Shown: one piece after another, positions 36,271-45,088 of the stretch | How positions within the stretch are numbered: position 1 is the first letter of the stretch | Layout of the letters: every line of letters starts with the position of its first letter | NCBI RefSeq assembly: GCF_014656215.1 | Contig: NZ_BNBZ01000006.1 | Span: 124,001-188,000 of the forward strand | Direction: 5' to 3' | Source of the DNA: Streptomyces zaomyceticus | GTDB lineage: Bacteria; Actinomycetota; Actinomycetes; Streptomycetales; Streptomycetaceae | Length of the DNA stretch: 64,000 bases | The notes under the pieces: generated by a model | What the model was told of the DNA's origin: nothing | Seen by the model: only the letters and a program-made list of their open reading frames with translations | Databases searched by the model: none | Position numbers and translations under genes: made by a program

Positions 36271-37035
36271 ATGCCGACGCCCCGCCACCACCTCAACCGC
36301 CGCCGCCGCCAGGAGGCCCTCGCCGACCGTCCGGCACCCGGCGGCGGGTCCCGCACGCCCGCGGGTGTGCTCACGGAACCCGCTCCGCGAACCGGGCAAC
36401 GAGCGGCGAAGCCCGTACGGGAGACGGCCGCCGAGCCCAAGGGGGAGACGGAGGCGCGCGAGCGGAGCGCTCGGAGCTCCGGCAGCGAGAAGATGGGCCG
36501 CGTCCCCCTCGCTGTCCTCTGTGTCCTGACGCTTCTGCTCGGCGGCTTCGCCGGTTGGGCGTACAGCAGGGCGGGCGAACTCCGCGACGACCCCGCGCGC
36601 GGCAACACCGCGCTCACCGATCTCGCCCGCACCAGCGAGATCAAGGGGCAGACGGGCGCGGCCGTCGCCGCGCTCTTCTCGTACGACCACGCCGACACCG
36701 CCCCCTTCGAACGGGCCGGCAAGACGCTTCTCACGGGCAAGGCCGTCGCCCAGCACCGGACGCTGCTGGGCGGGGTGCTCGCCAAGGCCGCCCAGCAGAA
36801 GACGGTGATCACCACGACCGTCACCGACAGCGCGGTGGAGCGGATCGACGGCGACCGCGCCCGCGTCCTCGTCTACGCCGACCAGAGCAGCGTGAGCACG
36901 GCCGGCCGGCCGTCGAAGGGCAAGGCGGCCGGGGCCGAGGACCAGGGCGTCTACGCGGGCGCGATGTTCGCCGTGGACGTCGTGCGCCGCGACGGCCGCT
37001 GGATCGTGGAGAACATCGACACCTTCGGCCGCTGA
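36271..37035 (+). CDS. Mce-associated membrane protein (Mas), fourth
   Basis: This 254-residue protein has a basic, Pro-rich cytoplasmic N-terminus of about 75 residues, a membrane helix (about 79-99) and a Mas domain ending DGRWIVENIDTFGR. GAAAGGA lies 8 bases before the ATG. It is like the second Mas protein in the domain but has a basic instead of acidic cytoplasmic arm, so the two could pair electrostatically; this is inference. Last gene of the mce operon. Confidence 0.86.
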   Translation: MPTPRHHLNRRRRQEALADRPAPGGGSRTPAGVLTEPAPRTGQRAAKPVRETAAEPKGETEARERSARSSGSEKMGRVPLAVLCVLTLLLGGFAGWAYSRAGELRDDPARGNTALTDLARTSEIKGQTGAAVAALFSYDHADTAPFERAGKTLLTGKAVAQHRTLLGGVLAKAAQQKTVITTTVTDSAVERIDGDRARVLVYADQSSVSTAGRPSKGKAAGAEDQGVYAGAMFAVDVVRRDGRWIVENIDTFGR

Positions 37036-37078
37036 GCCGGCCCGGGGACATCCGAGCGGCCCGCGACGCGGCCCGGCC

Positions 37079-37097
37079 CGGCCCGGCCTCCGGGCCG
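37079..37097 (+). terminator. Terminator of the mce operon
   Basis: CGGCCCGG and CCGGGCCG pair around CCT, followed by TCTCTT, 43 bp after the last mas stop. Confidence 0.65.
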
Positions 37098-37150
37098 TCT
37101 CTTGCGGATCTCGTCGGGCGTTGCGGGCAGGGATCCGGAAGGGACACCCC

Positions 37151-37456
37151 CTAGCGGTCCGGCCGGCCGTCCGCGGGCGCCGCCTGCTGCTTGCGGCGGC
37201 GGTGGGCCGCGACCCGTGCGCGTGACGCGCAGGTGGCCGAGCAGTAGCGGCGGGGGCTTCCGGGGCCGGTGCCGAGATAGAGGTTCCGGCAGTTCGCCGC
37301 CTCGCACGCGCCCCAGGTGACGCGTCCGTGCTCGCCGAGGATCTGCGCGAGCGCCAGAGCGCCGGAGGCGAGGAACCAGTTGCCCCAGCCGGTGTCGTCG
37401 CTCCGGTCGACGTGCAGGTGCCAGGCGTGCCCGTCGTGGCGAGAGAGGCGGGGCGC
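37151..37456 (-). pseudogene. CGNR zinc-finger regulator, 3' remnant
   Basis: The minus-strand frame ending at TAG 37151-37153 encodes about 100 residues of a CGNR-type regulator. It reads HDGHAWHLHVDRSDDTGWG, then a helix, then the zinc finger with Cys-x4-Cys (CEAANC) and CSATC. The final RVAAHRRRK helix is typical. The N-terminal half is missing: upstream of about 37456 the frame runs into sequence that is antisense to an MFS transporter. There is no start codon with a ribosome site, so it is a truncated gene. Confidence 0.8.
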
Positions 37457-37461
37457 GGCGG

Positions 37462-38121
37462 CCTCCCTTCCTCGGCCTCGGCGCCCTGACCACGACCGCC
37501 GTCCTGCTGGCCGACAGCCGGGGTCGTCCCGGGACGGGCGGCTGGCTGATGACCGCGTTCGCCGCGGGCGCCCTGGCCGGCTCCCTCGCCCTCGCCCGGC
37601 TGCGGCCGACCGCGGCCCCCGTCCGCCTCGCCGTGACCGGTATGACCGGCACCGGACTCGCGCTCGCCGCGGCCGCCCTCGCCCCGGGGCCCCTCACCTG
37701 CGCGGCCGCCTTCGCGGCCGCCGGGGTGTTCGACGGCCTCCTGCTGACCGCCACCCTGCGCCTGCGCGCGGACCACGCACCGCCGCACCGCAGGACCCAG
37801 GTGTTCACCATCGGCGCCGGACTGAAGATCTCCGCAGCGGCGCTCGGGGCGGCCCTCGCCGGGTGGGCCGGCTCGGGCTCGGCCACCCGGGATCTGGCCG
37901 CCGTCGCGGCCCTGCAACTCGTGGCGGTGGTGGTCTACGCGGCCGTCCGTCGACGACCCGGCTCCCGGAAGGAGCCCGTCGTGCCCCGGGCGGCCGTGAG
38001 CCGCCGGGATCGGGAGCCGGGCGGGGGCGGAGCCCCCGTCAGCCCGCCGGGGTCGCGACGAGCACGGTCGCGTACCGCTCCTCGCAGCTCAGGACGCGTG
38101 CCTCCAGACCGGACGCGGTGA
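37462..38121 (+). pseudogene. MFS transporter, 3' remnant
   Basis: The plus-strand frame encodes the C-terminal half of a major facilitator transporter, starting abruptly at FLGLGALTTTAVLLAD (membrane helix 7 in full-length relatives). It continues through LMTAFAAGALAGSLALARL and four or five more hydrophobic segments. Helices 1-6 and the start are absent. The frame runs past the expected end (VVVYAAVRRRPG) and overlaps the next gene on the other strand, so the original stop may also be lost. Its truncation point coincides with that of the CGNR remnant. Confidence 0.75.
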
Positions 38122-38821
38122 CCACGTCCGCGGCCCGCTCGGCCTGCCGCTCGCTCGTCTCCACGAGCAGCCGTCCGCCCGGCGCCAGCCACTCCGGCGC
38201 CTCCGCGGCGACCCGCCGCAGCACGTCGAGACCGTCCGGGCCGCCGTCGAGGGTGACGAGCGGTTCGTGGTCGCGGGCTTCGGGCGGCAGCAGCCCGATG
38301 TCCCCGGTCGGTACGTACGGGACGTTGGCGACCAGGACCTCGACCCGGCCCCGCAGCGCGGCGGGCAGCGGGGCGAAGAGATCGCCCTCGTACACCCGGC
38401 CGCCGCGCGGCTCGACGTTCCGGCGGGCACAGCGCACGGCCGCCGGCTCGATGTCCGAGGCGTACACCTCCGCGCCCTCGACCCGGTCGAGCAGGACCGC
38501 GGCCGCCGCGCCGGAGCCGCAGCACAGGTCGACGCAGACGGCGCCCGGCCGGGCGAGGTCCACCGCGTGCTCGATCAGGAACTCCGTACGTCGCCGGGGG
38601 ACGAACACCCCGCCGTCCACCTCGACGCGCAGCCCGGCGAACTCGGCCCAGCCCACGACATGCTCCAGGGGCAGGCCCGAGGCCCGCCGCTCGACCATCA
38701 GGTCCAGCTCGCCGGGCCCTCCCGCCGCCGCGAGCAGCATCTCCGCCTCTTCCTCGGCGAAGACACAGCCCGCGGCCCGCAGCCGCTCGACGACCCCCGT
38801 GCCGCTCACGACGTCAGACAA
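38039..38821 (-). CDS. Putative protein N5-glutamine methyltransferase (PrmC/HemK-like)
   Basis: This SAM-dependent methyltransferase has 260 residues. It has the HemK-like hairpin (GLPLEHVVGWAEFAGL), motif I VDLCCGSGAAA at about 98-107 and NVPY at 166-169, a variant of the NPPY glutamine-binding motif. Members of this subgroup are paralogues of the release-factor methylase. TTG 38821 overlaps the gpx stop and follows a GAGG; GTG 38809 is an alternative. Probably cotranscribed with gpx. Confidence 0.86.
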   Translation of the reverse strand: MSDVVSGTGVVERLRAAGCVFAEEEAEMLLAAAGGPGELDLMVERRASGLPLEHVVGWAEFAGLRVEVDGGVFVPRRRTEFLIEHAVDLARPGAVCVDLCCGSGAAAAVLLDRVEGAEVYASDIEPAAVRCARRNVEPRGGRVYEGDLFAPLPAALRGRVEVLVANVPYVPTGDIGLLPPEARDHEPLVTLDGGPDGLDVLRRVAAEAPEWLAPGGRLLVETSERQAERAADVVTASGLEARVLSCEERYATVLVATPAG

Positions 38822-39296
38822 GCTGCGCCTCGATCGCGGAGACGACCTCGGGGGCGTCCGGCTCGGTGCGCGGACGGAAGCGCGTGACCCGGCCGTCGCG
38901 GCCGATCAGGAACTTCTCGAAGTTCCACTGGACGTCACCGGCCTCGCCCTCGGCGTCGGCGACCTTCACCAGCTCCGTGTAGAGCGGGTGGCGGGCGTCG
39001 CCGTTGACGTCGAGCTTCTCCAGGAGGGGGAAGGAGACGCCGTAGGTCGTCGAGCAGAAGGTCTGGATCTCCTCGGCGCTGCCGGGCTCCTGGCCGGCGA
39101 ACTGGTTGCAGGGCACGCCGAGCACGGTGAAGCCGCGGTCCCCGTACTCCTTCTGCAGCTTCTCCAGGCCCGCGTACTGCGGGGTGAGACCGCACTTGGA
39201 GGCGACGTTCACGACCAGGACGGCGCGGTCGCGGTAGTCGGCAAGGGAGACCGGCTCGCCGGTCAGGCTCTTCAGCGGAATGTCGTACAGGCTCAT
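38814..39296 (-). CDS. Glutathione peroxidase-like thiol peroxidase
   Basis: This 160-residue peroxidase carries the catalytic Cys35 in NVASKCGLTPQY, Gln in NQFAGQEPG and Trp in WNFEKFLI, the usual catalytic set. Actinobacteria lack glutathione, so it probably works with thioredoxin or mycothiol. ATG 39296 follows AGGAG; the longer frame overlaps the divergent DUF6011 gene. Its stop overlaps the methyltransferase start. Confidence 0.92.
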   Translation of the reverse strand: MSLYDIPLKSLTGEPVSLADYRDRAVLVVNVASKCGLTPQYAGLEKLQKEYGDRGFTVLGVPCNQFAGQEPGSAEEIQTFCSTTYGVSFPLLEKLDVNGDARHPLYTELVKVADAEGEAGDVQWNFEKFLIGRDGRVTRFRPRTEPDAPEVVSAIEAQLV

Positions 39297-39332
39297 GGAC
39301 TGCTCCTCGTCGGAATAGGGTTTGATCTCAGC

Positions 39333-39575
39333 ATGGGAGACGAACCACTGGCAATCTCGATCGATTCCGCACCGGAGGCAGAACCGGGGTCCCGACCGCG
39401 CCGGATCACCTGCCGCCTCTGCGGCCGGCCCCTCACCGGCTCCGACTCCCGCCGCACGGGTCTGGGCCCCACCTGCGACGCCAAGCTCCACCCTCCGGGC
39501 CCCGAGATCCGGACCCGCCGCCACGAGATGGAGCAGGACACGCTCCCGGGCATGGACTCCTCAGCCACCGGCTGA
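39333..39575 (+). CDS. DUF6011-type zinc-ribbon-like small protein
   Basis: This 80-residue protein has the core CRLCGRPLTGSDSRRTGLGPTC, with three Cys spaced as in DUF6011, possibly a zinc knuckle. It is divergent from gpx with 36 bp between starts, and its end overlaps the convergent gene by 15 bp. Only a weak AGGG ribosome site is seen. Function unknown. Confidence 0.7.
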   Translation: MGDEPLAISIDSAPEAEPGSRPRRITCRLCGRPLTGSDSRRTGLGPTCDAKLHPPGPEIRTRRHEMEQDTLPGMDSSATG

Positions 39576-40319
39576 GGGGTCCATGTCGAGGTAGGCCACC
39601 CACCGCTCGCCGTGCTCGAGCGCGAGCAGCGCCGTCTTCCGCGCGAGCAGCGGATCGGGATGTCCGGCGAGGCGGTCCACGGCGTGCTCGGCCAGCCAGG
39701 CCTGGAGTTCGGACAGGAGCGCTTCGTCGTCCCGTCGGAGGAGGCTCGTACCGTCGTCCCGGAGCAGCATGTCGACCCAGCACTCCACGAACTCCACCAG
39801 GTGCCGGTCCTCGGTCCCACCGCGTGGCGTGGCGGCCCAGACGTCGAGCAGGGGCGTGAGCGCGCCCTGGCTGTCCAGACACAGATCCCAGACGGCCTCC
39901 AGGCCGTCCACGGGCGCCGGATCGGCGAGTGTCGCCCGCCACCACGCGTCGAGGAACCCCTCGATCGCCGCCGCCTGCTCGGACGGCCACGCCCGCCAGT
40001 CGGTACGGCCGAGGCCGCCGGGCAGGTAGCCCATGCCGGAGAACCGCCCGGACGTGACGTAGCCGACGAACTCCGGCAGGATCCGCCGGATGACCCCGTC
40101 GTGGTCGGGGAAGTGGTCCTGCCCCTCGTGGAACAGTTCCCGCAGCAGTTGGTCGCCGAGCGGGGCCCGTGGCAGCGCGAGCAGCGCGAGTTCCTCCTCC
40201 GTGAAGCAGCGCAGACACCCCTCGGCGGGCGCTGTCATGCCGTCGAAGACGGTCTCGACGCGCCGGAGCGCGGCGGCGAGCGCGGGGGACGGGGCGGGGG
40301 AGGGGGCGGCAGAGGTCAT
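39561..40319 (-). CDS. Conserved hypothetical protein (252 aa)
   Basis: This soluble, helical, Trp- and Asp-rich protein (GLGRTDWRAWPSEQ, FVECWVDMLLRDDG, HGERWVAYLDMDPS) has no signal peptide or membrane segment. Its codon use matches neighbours, and the start is consistent with a short GGGA upstream. I recognise no family. Confidence 0.7.
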   Translation of the reverse strand: MTSAAPSPAPSPALAAALRRVETVFDGMTAPAEGCLRCFTEEELALLALPRAPLGDQLLRELFHEGQDHFPDHDGVIRRILPEFVGYVTSGRFSGMGYLPGGLGRTDWRAWPSEQAAAIEGFLDAWWRATLADPAPVDGLEAVWDLCLDSQGALTPLLDVWAATPRGGTEDRHLVEFVECWVDMLLRDDGTSLLRRDDEALLSELQAWLAEHAVDRLAGHPDPLLARKTALLALEHGERWVAYLDMDPSAGG

Positions 40320-40472
40320 GAAGGGGTCCCGACGTGACTCCGGCGGGACGTCGCCCGCCGAAGATCACGACGCTACCAGGCCGCAAATCGATGGCCCAGT
40401 CGATTCCCCGCCCGCCAGGGTGGGCCGCGATGAGAACCGAACCCGGGAAACCCGAGCACCTGGAGCCCTGAG

Positions 40473-41543
40473 ATGTCGACCCTGCGCGTCACCGCCGAAG
40501 TCCTCACCGTCCATCCCCATCCCAACGCCGACGCCCTGGAGCTGGCGCAGGTCGGCCTTTACCGGGCCGTCGTCGCCAAGGGCGCCTATCGGACCGGGGA
40601 CGCCGCCGTCTACATCCCCGAGCAGGCCGTGCTGCCCGCCGGACTCGTCGAGGAGCTCGGGCTGACCGGGCGCCTCGCCGGAGGGAAGTCGGACCGGGTC
40701 AAGGCGGTACGGCTGCGCGGCGAGCTGTCCCAGGGCCTCGTCTGCCGGCCCGCCGCGCTCGCCGAGGTCGATCTGGTGCGCGCCGCGGCCGAGGGGACCG
40801 ACTTCGCGGAGACGCTCGGGATCGTCAAGTGGGTGCCGCCGATACCGCCGACCATGAGCGGCGAGGTGGAGGTCGCCCCGGACCTGCTGCCCTGGGTCGA
40901 CATCGAGAACCTCCAGCGCTACCCGGGCGTCTTCGAGGCCGGCGAGCCCGTCGTCCTGACCGAGAAGCTCCACGGCACGGCCTGCCTGATGACCTTCCTC
41001 GCCGAGGAGGGACGCGTCCAGGTCTCGTCCAAGGGCTTCGGATCGAAGGGCCTGGCCCTCCAGGAGGACCCGCGCAATCTGTACTGGCGCGCCGTCCACG
41101 GCCACGGTCTGCCCGCGGTCGCCGAGCGGCTCGCGAAGCGGCTCGGCGCCCGCCGGGTCGGCTTCTTCGGCGAGGTGTACGGCTCCGGGGTGCAGGACCT
41201 CGCGTACGGAGCCGACGCCCGCTCCGAGACCGTCGGGTACGCCCTCTTCGACGTCTCGGCCGAGATCGACGGCCGGGTGCGGTGGCTGGACCCGGCCGAG
41301 GTCCTGGAGGCCGGCGAGGTCCCGCTCGTCCCGCGGCTGTACTCCGGCCCGTACGACCTGGACACGGTCCTCGCGCACGCGACCGGCCGGGAGACCGTCT
41401 CAGGCCGGGAGACGCACCTGCGGGAGGGCGTCGTCGTCCGGTCCGCGACCGAGCGGTACAGCCCGGTCCTCGGCGGCCGGGCCATCGCCAAGGCGGTCAG
41501 CCCGGCCTATCTGACCCGCAAGGGCGGCACGGAGTACGAGTGA
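40473..41543 (+). CDS. RNA ligase (ATP), Rnl5/DraRnl-like
   Basis: This ATP-dependent RNA ligase of 356 residues resembles Deinococcus DraRnl. An N-terminal OB-fold-like module (VTAEVLTVHPHPNADALELAQVG, 1-110) precedes the nucleotidyltransferase domain. That domain has motif I EKLHGT with the adenylated Lys165, motif III GFFGEVYG, motif IV EGVVVRS and a motif V lysine near IAKAVSP. It may seal 3'-OH/5'-phosphate breaks in duplexes that contain RNA. GGAG precedes the ATG. The end of the gene is duplicated (see repeat). Confidence 0.9.
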   Translation: MSTLRVTAEVLTVHPHPNADALELAQVGLYRAVVAKGAYRTGDAAVYIPEQAVLPAGLVEELGLTGRLAGGKSDRVKAVRLRGELSQGLVCRPAALAEVDLVRAAAEGTDFAETLGIVKWVPPIPPTMSGEVEVAPDLLPWVDIENLQRYPGVFEAGEPVVLTEKLHGTACLMTFLAEEGRVQVSSKGFGSKGLALQEDPRNLYWRAVHGHGLPAVAERLAKRLGARRVGFFGEVYGSGVQDLAYGADARSETVGYALFDVSAEIDGRVRWLDPAEVLEAGEVPLVPRLYSGPYDLDTVLAHATGRETVSGRETHLREGVVVRSATERYSPVLGGRAIAKAVSPAYLTRKGGTEYE

Positions 41544-41591
41544 TCCCGGCCCGCGAGAGCGGTACGGAGTACGAGTGACCCCGATCCGCGG
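41527..41591. repeat. Tandem duplication of the RNA-ligase 3' end (period 35 bp)
   Basis: ACGGAGTACGAGTGA at 41529-41543 recurs at 41564-41578, and the similarity continues about 12 bases further in each copy with two or three changes. Both copies encode Thr-Glu-Tyr-Glu-stop; the second is untranslated. Confidence 0.85.
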
Positions 41592-41630
41592 GGGCGGCTC
41601 GGGGCACGCGGGTCCCCGGGCCGCCGCCCC
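41591..41630. terminator. Terminator between the RNA ligase and tesB genes
   Basis: GGGGCGGC (41591-41598) pairs with GCCGCCCC (41623-41630), enclosing an inner GGGG/CCCC hairpin. It lies between convergent stops. Confidence 0.6.
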
Positions 41631-41636
41631 GTCCGC

Positions 41637-42503
41637 TCACCCGAGCTTGCGGAACAGGCCCTCCTGGACCACCGACACCAGCAGCCGGCCCTCGCGGTCG
41701 TAGATCCGGCCCCGTGCGAGGCCCCGCCCGCCCGTGGCGATCGGGGACTCCTGGTCGTACAGGAACCACTCGTCCGCGCGGAACGGCCGGTGGAACCACA
41801 TCGCGTGGTCCAGCGACGCCATGTCGAAGCCCCGCGGGCCCCACAGGGGCTCGATCGGGATGCGCACCGCGTCCAGGAGCGTCATGTCCGAGGCGTACGT
41901 CAGCGCGCAGGTGTGGACCAGCGGGTCGTCGCCCAGCGGCCCCACGGCCCGCATCCACACCGCGCTGCGCGGATCCGCGCCCTTGACCTCGTCCTGGGTC
42001 CAGCGCAGCCGGTCCACGTACCGGATGTCGAAGGGCTGCCGGCGCGCCATCCGCTCCAGCGCCTCCGGCAGTGCCCCCAGGTGCTCCCTGATCTCGTCCG
42101 CGAGGTTCGGCAGGCTCTCCGGGTCCGTCAGGTGCCTCGGCGGCAGCTGGTGCTCGAAGGCGCCCTCCTCGGGCATGTGGAAGGAGGCCGTGAGATTGAA
42201 GATCGTCCGGCCCTCCTGCACGGCCGTGACCCGGCGGGTCGTGAACGAGCGTCCGTCCCGGACCCGCTCCACCTGGTAGACGATCGGCACCCCGGGCCGG
42301 CCCGGCCGCAGGAAGTAGGCGTGCAGCGAGTGCACGGGCCGGTCGCCCTCGGTGGTGCGGCCGGCCGCGACGAGGGCCTGCCCGGCGACCTGCCCGCCGA
42401 AGACCCGTTGCAGCGACTCCTGAGGGCTCCGCCCACGGAAGATGTTGACCTCGATCTGCTCCAGGTCGAGCAGATCGACGAGCCTCTCGGCGGGGTTGGT
42501 CAC
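41637..42503 (-). CDS. tesB: Acyl-CoA thioesterase II (TesB)
   Basis: TesB hydrolyses medium- and long-chain acyl-CoA. The 288-residue protein is a double hot-dog: first module with GGQVAGQALVAA and HSLHAYFLRPG, second with MASLDHAMWFHRPF and RGLARGRIYDREGRLL. The expected Asp/Thr/Gln catalytic set fits these segments. GTG 42503 follows AGGAG. It lies 13 bp after the helicase stop and is likely in the same operon. Confidence 0.93.
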   Translation of the reverse strand: MTNPAERLVDLLDLEQIEVNIFRGRSPQESLQRVFGGQVAGQALVAAGRTTEGDRPVHSLHAYFLRPGRPGVPIVYQVERVRDGRSFTTRRVTAVQEGRTIFNLTASFHMPEEGAFEHQLPPRHLTDPESLPNLADEIREHLGALPEALERMARRQPFDIRYVDRLRWTQDEVKGADPRSAVWMRAVGPLGDDPLVHTCALTYASDMTLLDAVRIPIEPLWGPRGFDMASLDHAMWFHRPFRADEWFLYDQESPIATGGRGLARGRIYDREGRLLVSVVQEGLFRKLG

Positions 42504-42516
42504 GACGTGTGCTCCT

Positions 42517-45030
42517 CTACAGCTGTCCGACGGACGTCACACGGAGCACCGCGCGGCCCTCCTCGTCGGAGGCCGCCAGATCCACCTCCGCACTGATGCC
42601 CCAGTCATGGTCGCCGTTCGGGTCGGCGAAGGTCTGGCGGACGCGCCACAGGCCGTGGGCGGCGTCCTCCTCGATGGCGAGCAGCTTCGGGCCGCGCGCG
42701 TCCGGGCCCGTACCGAGGTCGTCGTACTCGTCCCAGTACGCGTCCATCGCCTCGCCCCACGCGTCCGCGTCCCAGCCCGCCTCGGCGTCCATCTCGCCGA
42801 GCGCGTCCACGTTGTCGAGGGCCGCCAGTTCCACCCGGCGGAACATCGCGTTGCGCACCAGGACCCGGAAGGCGCGGGCGTTGGCCGTGACCGGCTTGAC
42901 CTGGTCGGCCTTCTCCTGGGCCTCCTCGGCCGTCTGGACCTCCGGGTTGGCGAGCTGCTCCCACTCGTCGAGCAGCGACGAGTCCACCTGGCGCACCATC
43001 TCGCCCAGCCAGGCGATCAGGTCCTCCAGGTCCTCGGTCTTCAGGTCGTCCGGGATGGTGTGGTCGAGTGCCTTGTACGCGCTCGCGAGGTAGCGCAGGA
43101 CGATGCCCTCGGTCCGCGCCAGCTCGTACCAGGAGGTGAACTCGGTGAAGGTCATGGCCCGTTCGTACATGTCACGGATGACCGACTTCGGCGAGACCGG
43201 GTGGTCGCCGACCCACGGGTGCGACTTCCGGTAGACGTCGTACGCGTGCCAGAGCAGCTCACCGAGCGGCTTCGGGTACGAGATCTCCTGGAGCCGCTCC
43301 ATCCGCTCCTCGTACTCGACGCCGTCCCGCTTCATCTGCCCGACGGCCTCGCCGCGCGCCTTGTTCTGCATGGCGGCGAGGATCTGGCGCGGGTCGTCGA
43401 GCGTCGACTCGACGACGGAGACCATGTCCAGGGCGTACGAGGGGGATTCGGGGTCGAGCAGGTCGAAGGCGGCGAGCGCGAACGTCGACAGCGGCTGGTT
43501 GAGCGCGAAGTCCTGCTGGAGGTCGACCGTCAGGCGGATCGTGCGGCCCTCGGCGTCCGGGGTGTCCAGCTGCTCCACCACCCCGCCGTCGAGCAGCGAG
43601 CGGTAGATGGCGATGGCCCGGCGGATGTGCCGCAGCTGGGCCTTGCGCGGCTCGTGGTTGTCCTCCAGGAGCTTGCGCATCGCGTCGAAGGCGTTGCCCG
43701 GGCGGGCGATCACCGACAGCAGCATGATGTTGGTGACCTTGAAGCGGGAGGTCAGCGGCTCGGGCTCGGCGTCGATGAGCCGCTCGAAGGTGGTGTCGCT
43801 CCAGGCGACGAAGCCCTCGGGGGCCTTCTTGCGCACCACCTTGCGGCGCTTCTTCGGGTCGTCGCCGGCCTTGGCGAGTGCCTTCTCGTTCTCGATGACG
43901 TGCTCGGGCGCCTGGGCGACGACGTATCCGGCGGTGTCGAAGCCGGCGCGGCCGGCCCGGCCCGCGATCTGGTGGAACTCACGGGCGCGCAGGGTGCGCA
44001 CGCGGTTGCCGTCGTACTTGGTGAGCGCGGTGAAGAGCACCGTGCGGATCGGCACGTTCACGCCCACGCCGAGGGTGTCGGTTCCGCAGATCACCTTCAG
44101 GAGACCCGCCTGCGCGAGCTTCTCGACGAGCCGCCGGTACTTCGGCAGCATGCCCGCGTGGTGCACACCGATGCCGTGGCGGACGAAACGCGAGAGGTTC
44201 TGGCCGAACTTGGTGGTGAAGCGGAAGTTGCCGATCAGGTCGGCGATCTTGTCCTTCTCCTCGCGCGTGCACATGTTGATGCTCATCAGCGACTGCGCGC
44301 GCTCGACGGCCTGCGCCTGGGTGAAGTGCACGATGTAGACGGGCGCCTGCCTGGTCTCCAGGAGCTCCGTCAGGGTGTCCGTGATCGGGGTCAGCCGGTA
44401 CTCGTAGGAGAGCGGCACCGGCCGGGTCGCCGAGCGGACCACGGAGGTCGGCTTGCCCGTGCGCCGGGTCAGGTCCTTCTCGAACATCGACACGTCGCCG
44501 AGCGTCGCCGACATGAGGACGAACTGCGCCTGGGGGAGTTCCAGGATCGGGATCTGCCACGCCCAGCCGCGGTCCTGCTCGGCGTAGAAGTGGAACTCGT
44601 CCATGACGACCTGGCCGATGTCGGCGTACTTGCCGTCCCGCAGCGCGATCGACGCCAGGACCTCGGCCGTACAGCAGATCACCGGGGCGTCGGCGTTCAC
44701 CGAGGCGTCGCCGGTCAGCATGCCGACGTTCTCGGTGCCGAAGATCTTGCACAGGTCGAAGAACTTCTCCGACACCAGCGCCTTGATCGGCGCGGTGTAG
44801 AAGGTCACCTGGTCGTTCGCGAGCGCGGTGAAGTGCGCGGCCGCCGCGACCAGCGACTTTCCCGAGCCGGTGGGGGTGGACAGGATCACGTTGGCCCCGG
44901 AGACGACCTCGATCAGCGCCTCTTCCTGGGCCGGGTAGAGCGTGATGCCCCGGTCCTCGGCCCAGGAGGAGAAGGCCTCGAAGAGGGCGTCGGGGTCGGC
45001 GGTCGGCGGCAGCTGATCGATAAGGGTCAC
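42517..45030 (-). CDS. Ski2-like DEAD/DEAH-box RNA helicase
   Basis: This 837-residue superfamily 2 helicase has Walker A STPTGSGKS (51-59), DEFH as motif II, SAT as motif III and HHAGMLPKYR. TDTLGVGVNVP and QIAGRAGRAGFDTAG (motif VI) identify the Ski2/Mtr4-like group, and a C-terminal helical part of about 350 residues follows. It is conserved in streptomycetes and probably acts in RNA turnover. GTG 45030 is the only reasonable start; the open frame continues far upstream but becomes unlike any helicase. Confidence 0.92.
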   Translation of the reverse strand: MTLIDQLPPTADPDALFEAFSSWAEDRGITLYPAQEEALIEVVSGANVILSTPTGSGKSLVAAAAHFTALANDQVTFYTAPIKALVSEKFFDLCKIFGTENVGMLTGDASVNADAPVICCTAEVLASIALRDGKYADIGQVVMDEFHFYAEQDRGWAWQIPILELPQAQFVLMSATLGDVSMFEKDLTRRTGKPTSVVRSATRPVPLSYEYRLTPITDTLTELLETRQAPVYIVHFTQAQAVERAQSLMSINMCTREEKDKIADLIGNFRFTTKFGQNLSRFVRHGIGVHHAGMLPKYRRLVEKLAQAGLLKVICGTDTLGVGVNVPIRTVLFTALTKYDGNRVRTLRAREFHQIAGRAGRAGFDTAGYVVAQAPEHVIENEKALAKAGDDPKKRRKVVRKKAPEGFVAWSDTTFERLIDAEPEPLTSRFKVTNIMLLSVIARPGNAFDAMRKLLEDNHEPRKAQLRHIRRAIAIYRSLLDGGVVEQLDTPDAEGRTIRLTVDLQQDFALNQPLSTFALAAFDLLDPESPSYALDMVSVVESTLDDPRQILAAMQNKARGEAVGQMKRDGVEYEERMERLQEISYPKPLGELLWHAYDVYRKSHPWVGDHPVSPKSVIRDMYERAMTFTEFTSWYELARTEGIVLRYLASAYKALDHTIPDDLKTEDLEDLIAWLGEMVRQVDSSLLDEWEQLANPEVQTAEEAQEKADQVKPVTANARAFRVLVRNAMFRRVELAALDNVDALGEMDAEAGWDADAWGEAMDAYWDEYDDLGTGPDARGPKLLAIEEDAAHGLWRVRQTFADPNGDHDWGISAEVDLAASDEEGRAVLRVTSVGQL

Positions 45031-45088
45031 GCCCCCATCTTGCCTGGATTCCGCTCCGATGAGGGAACCGGCCACCGGAACGAAGATC

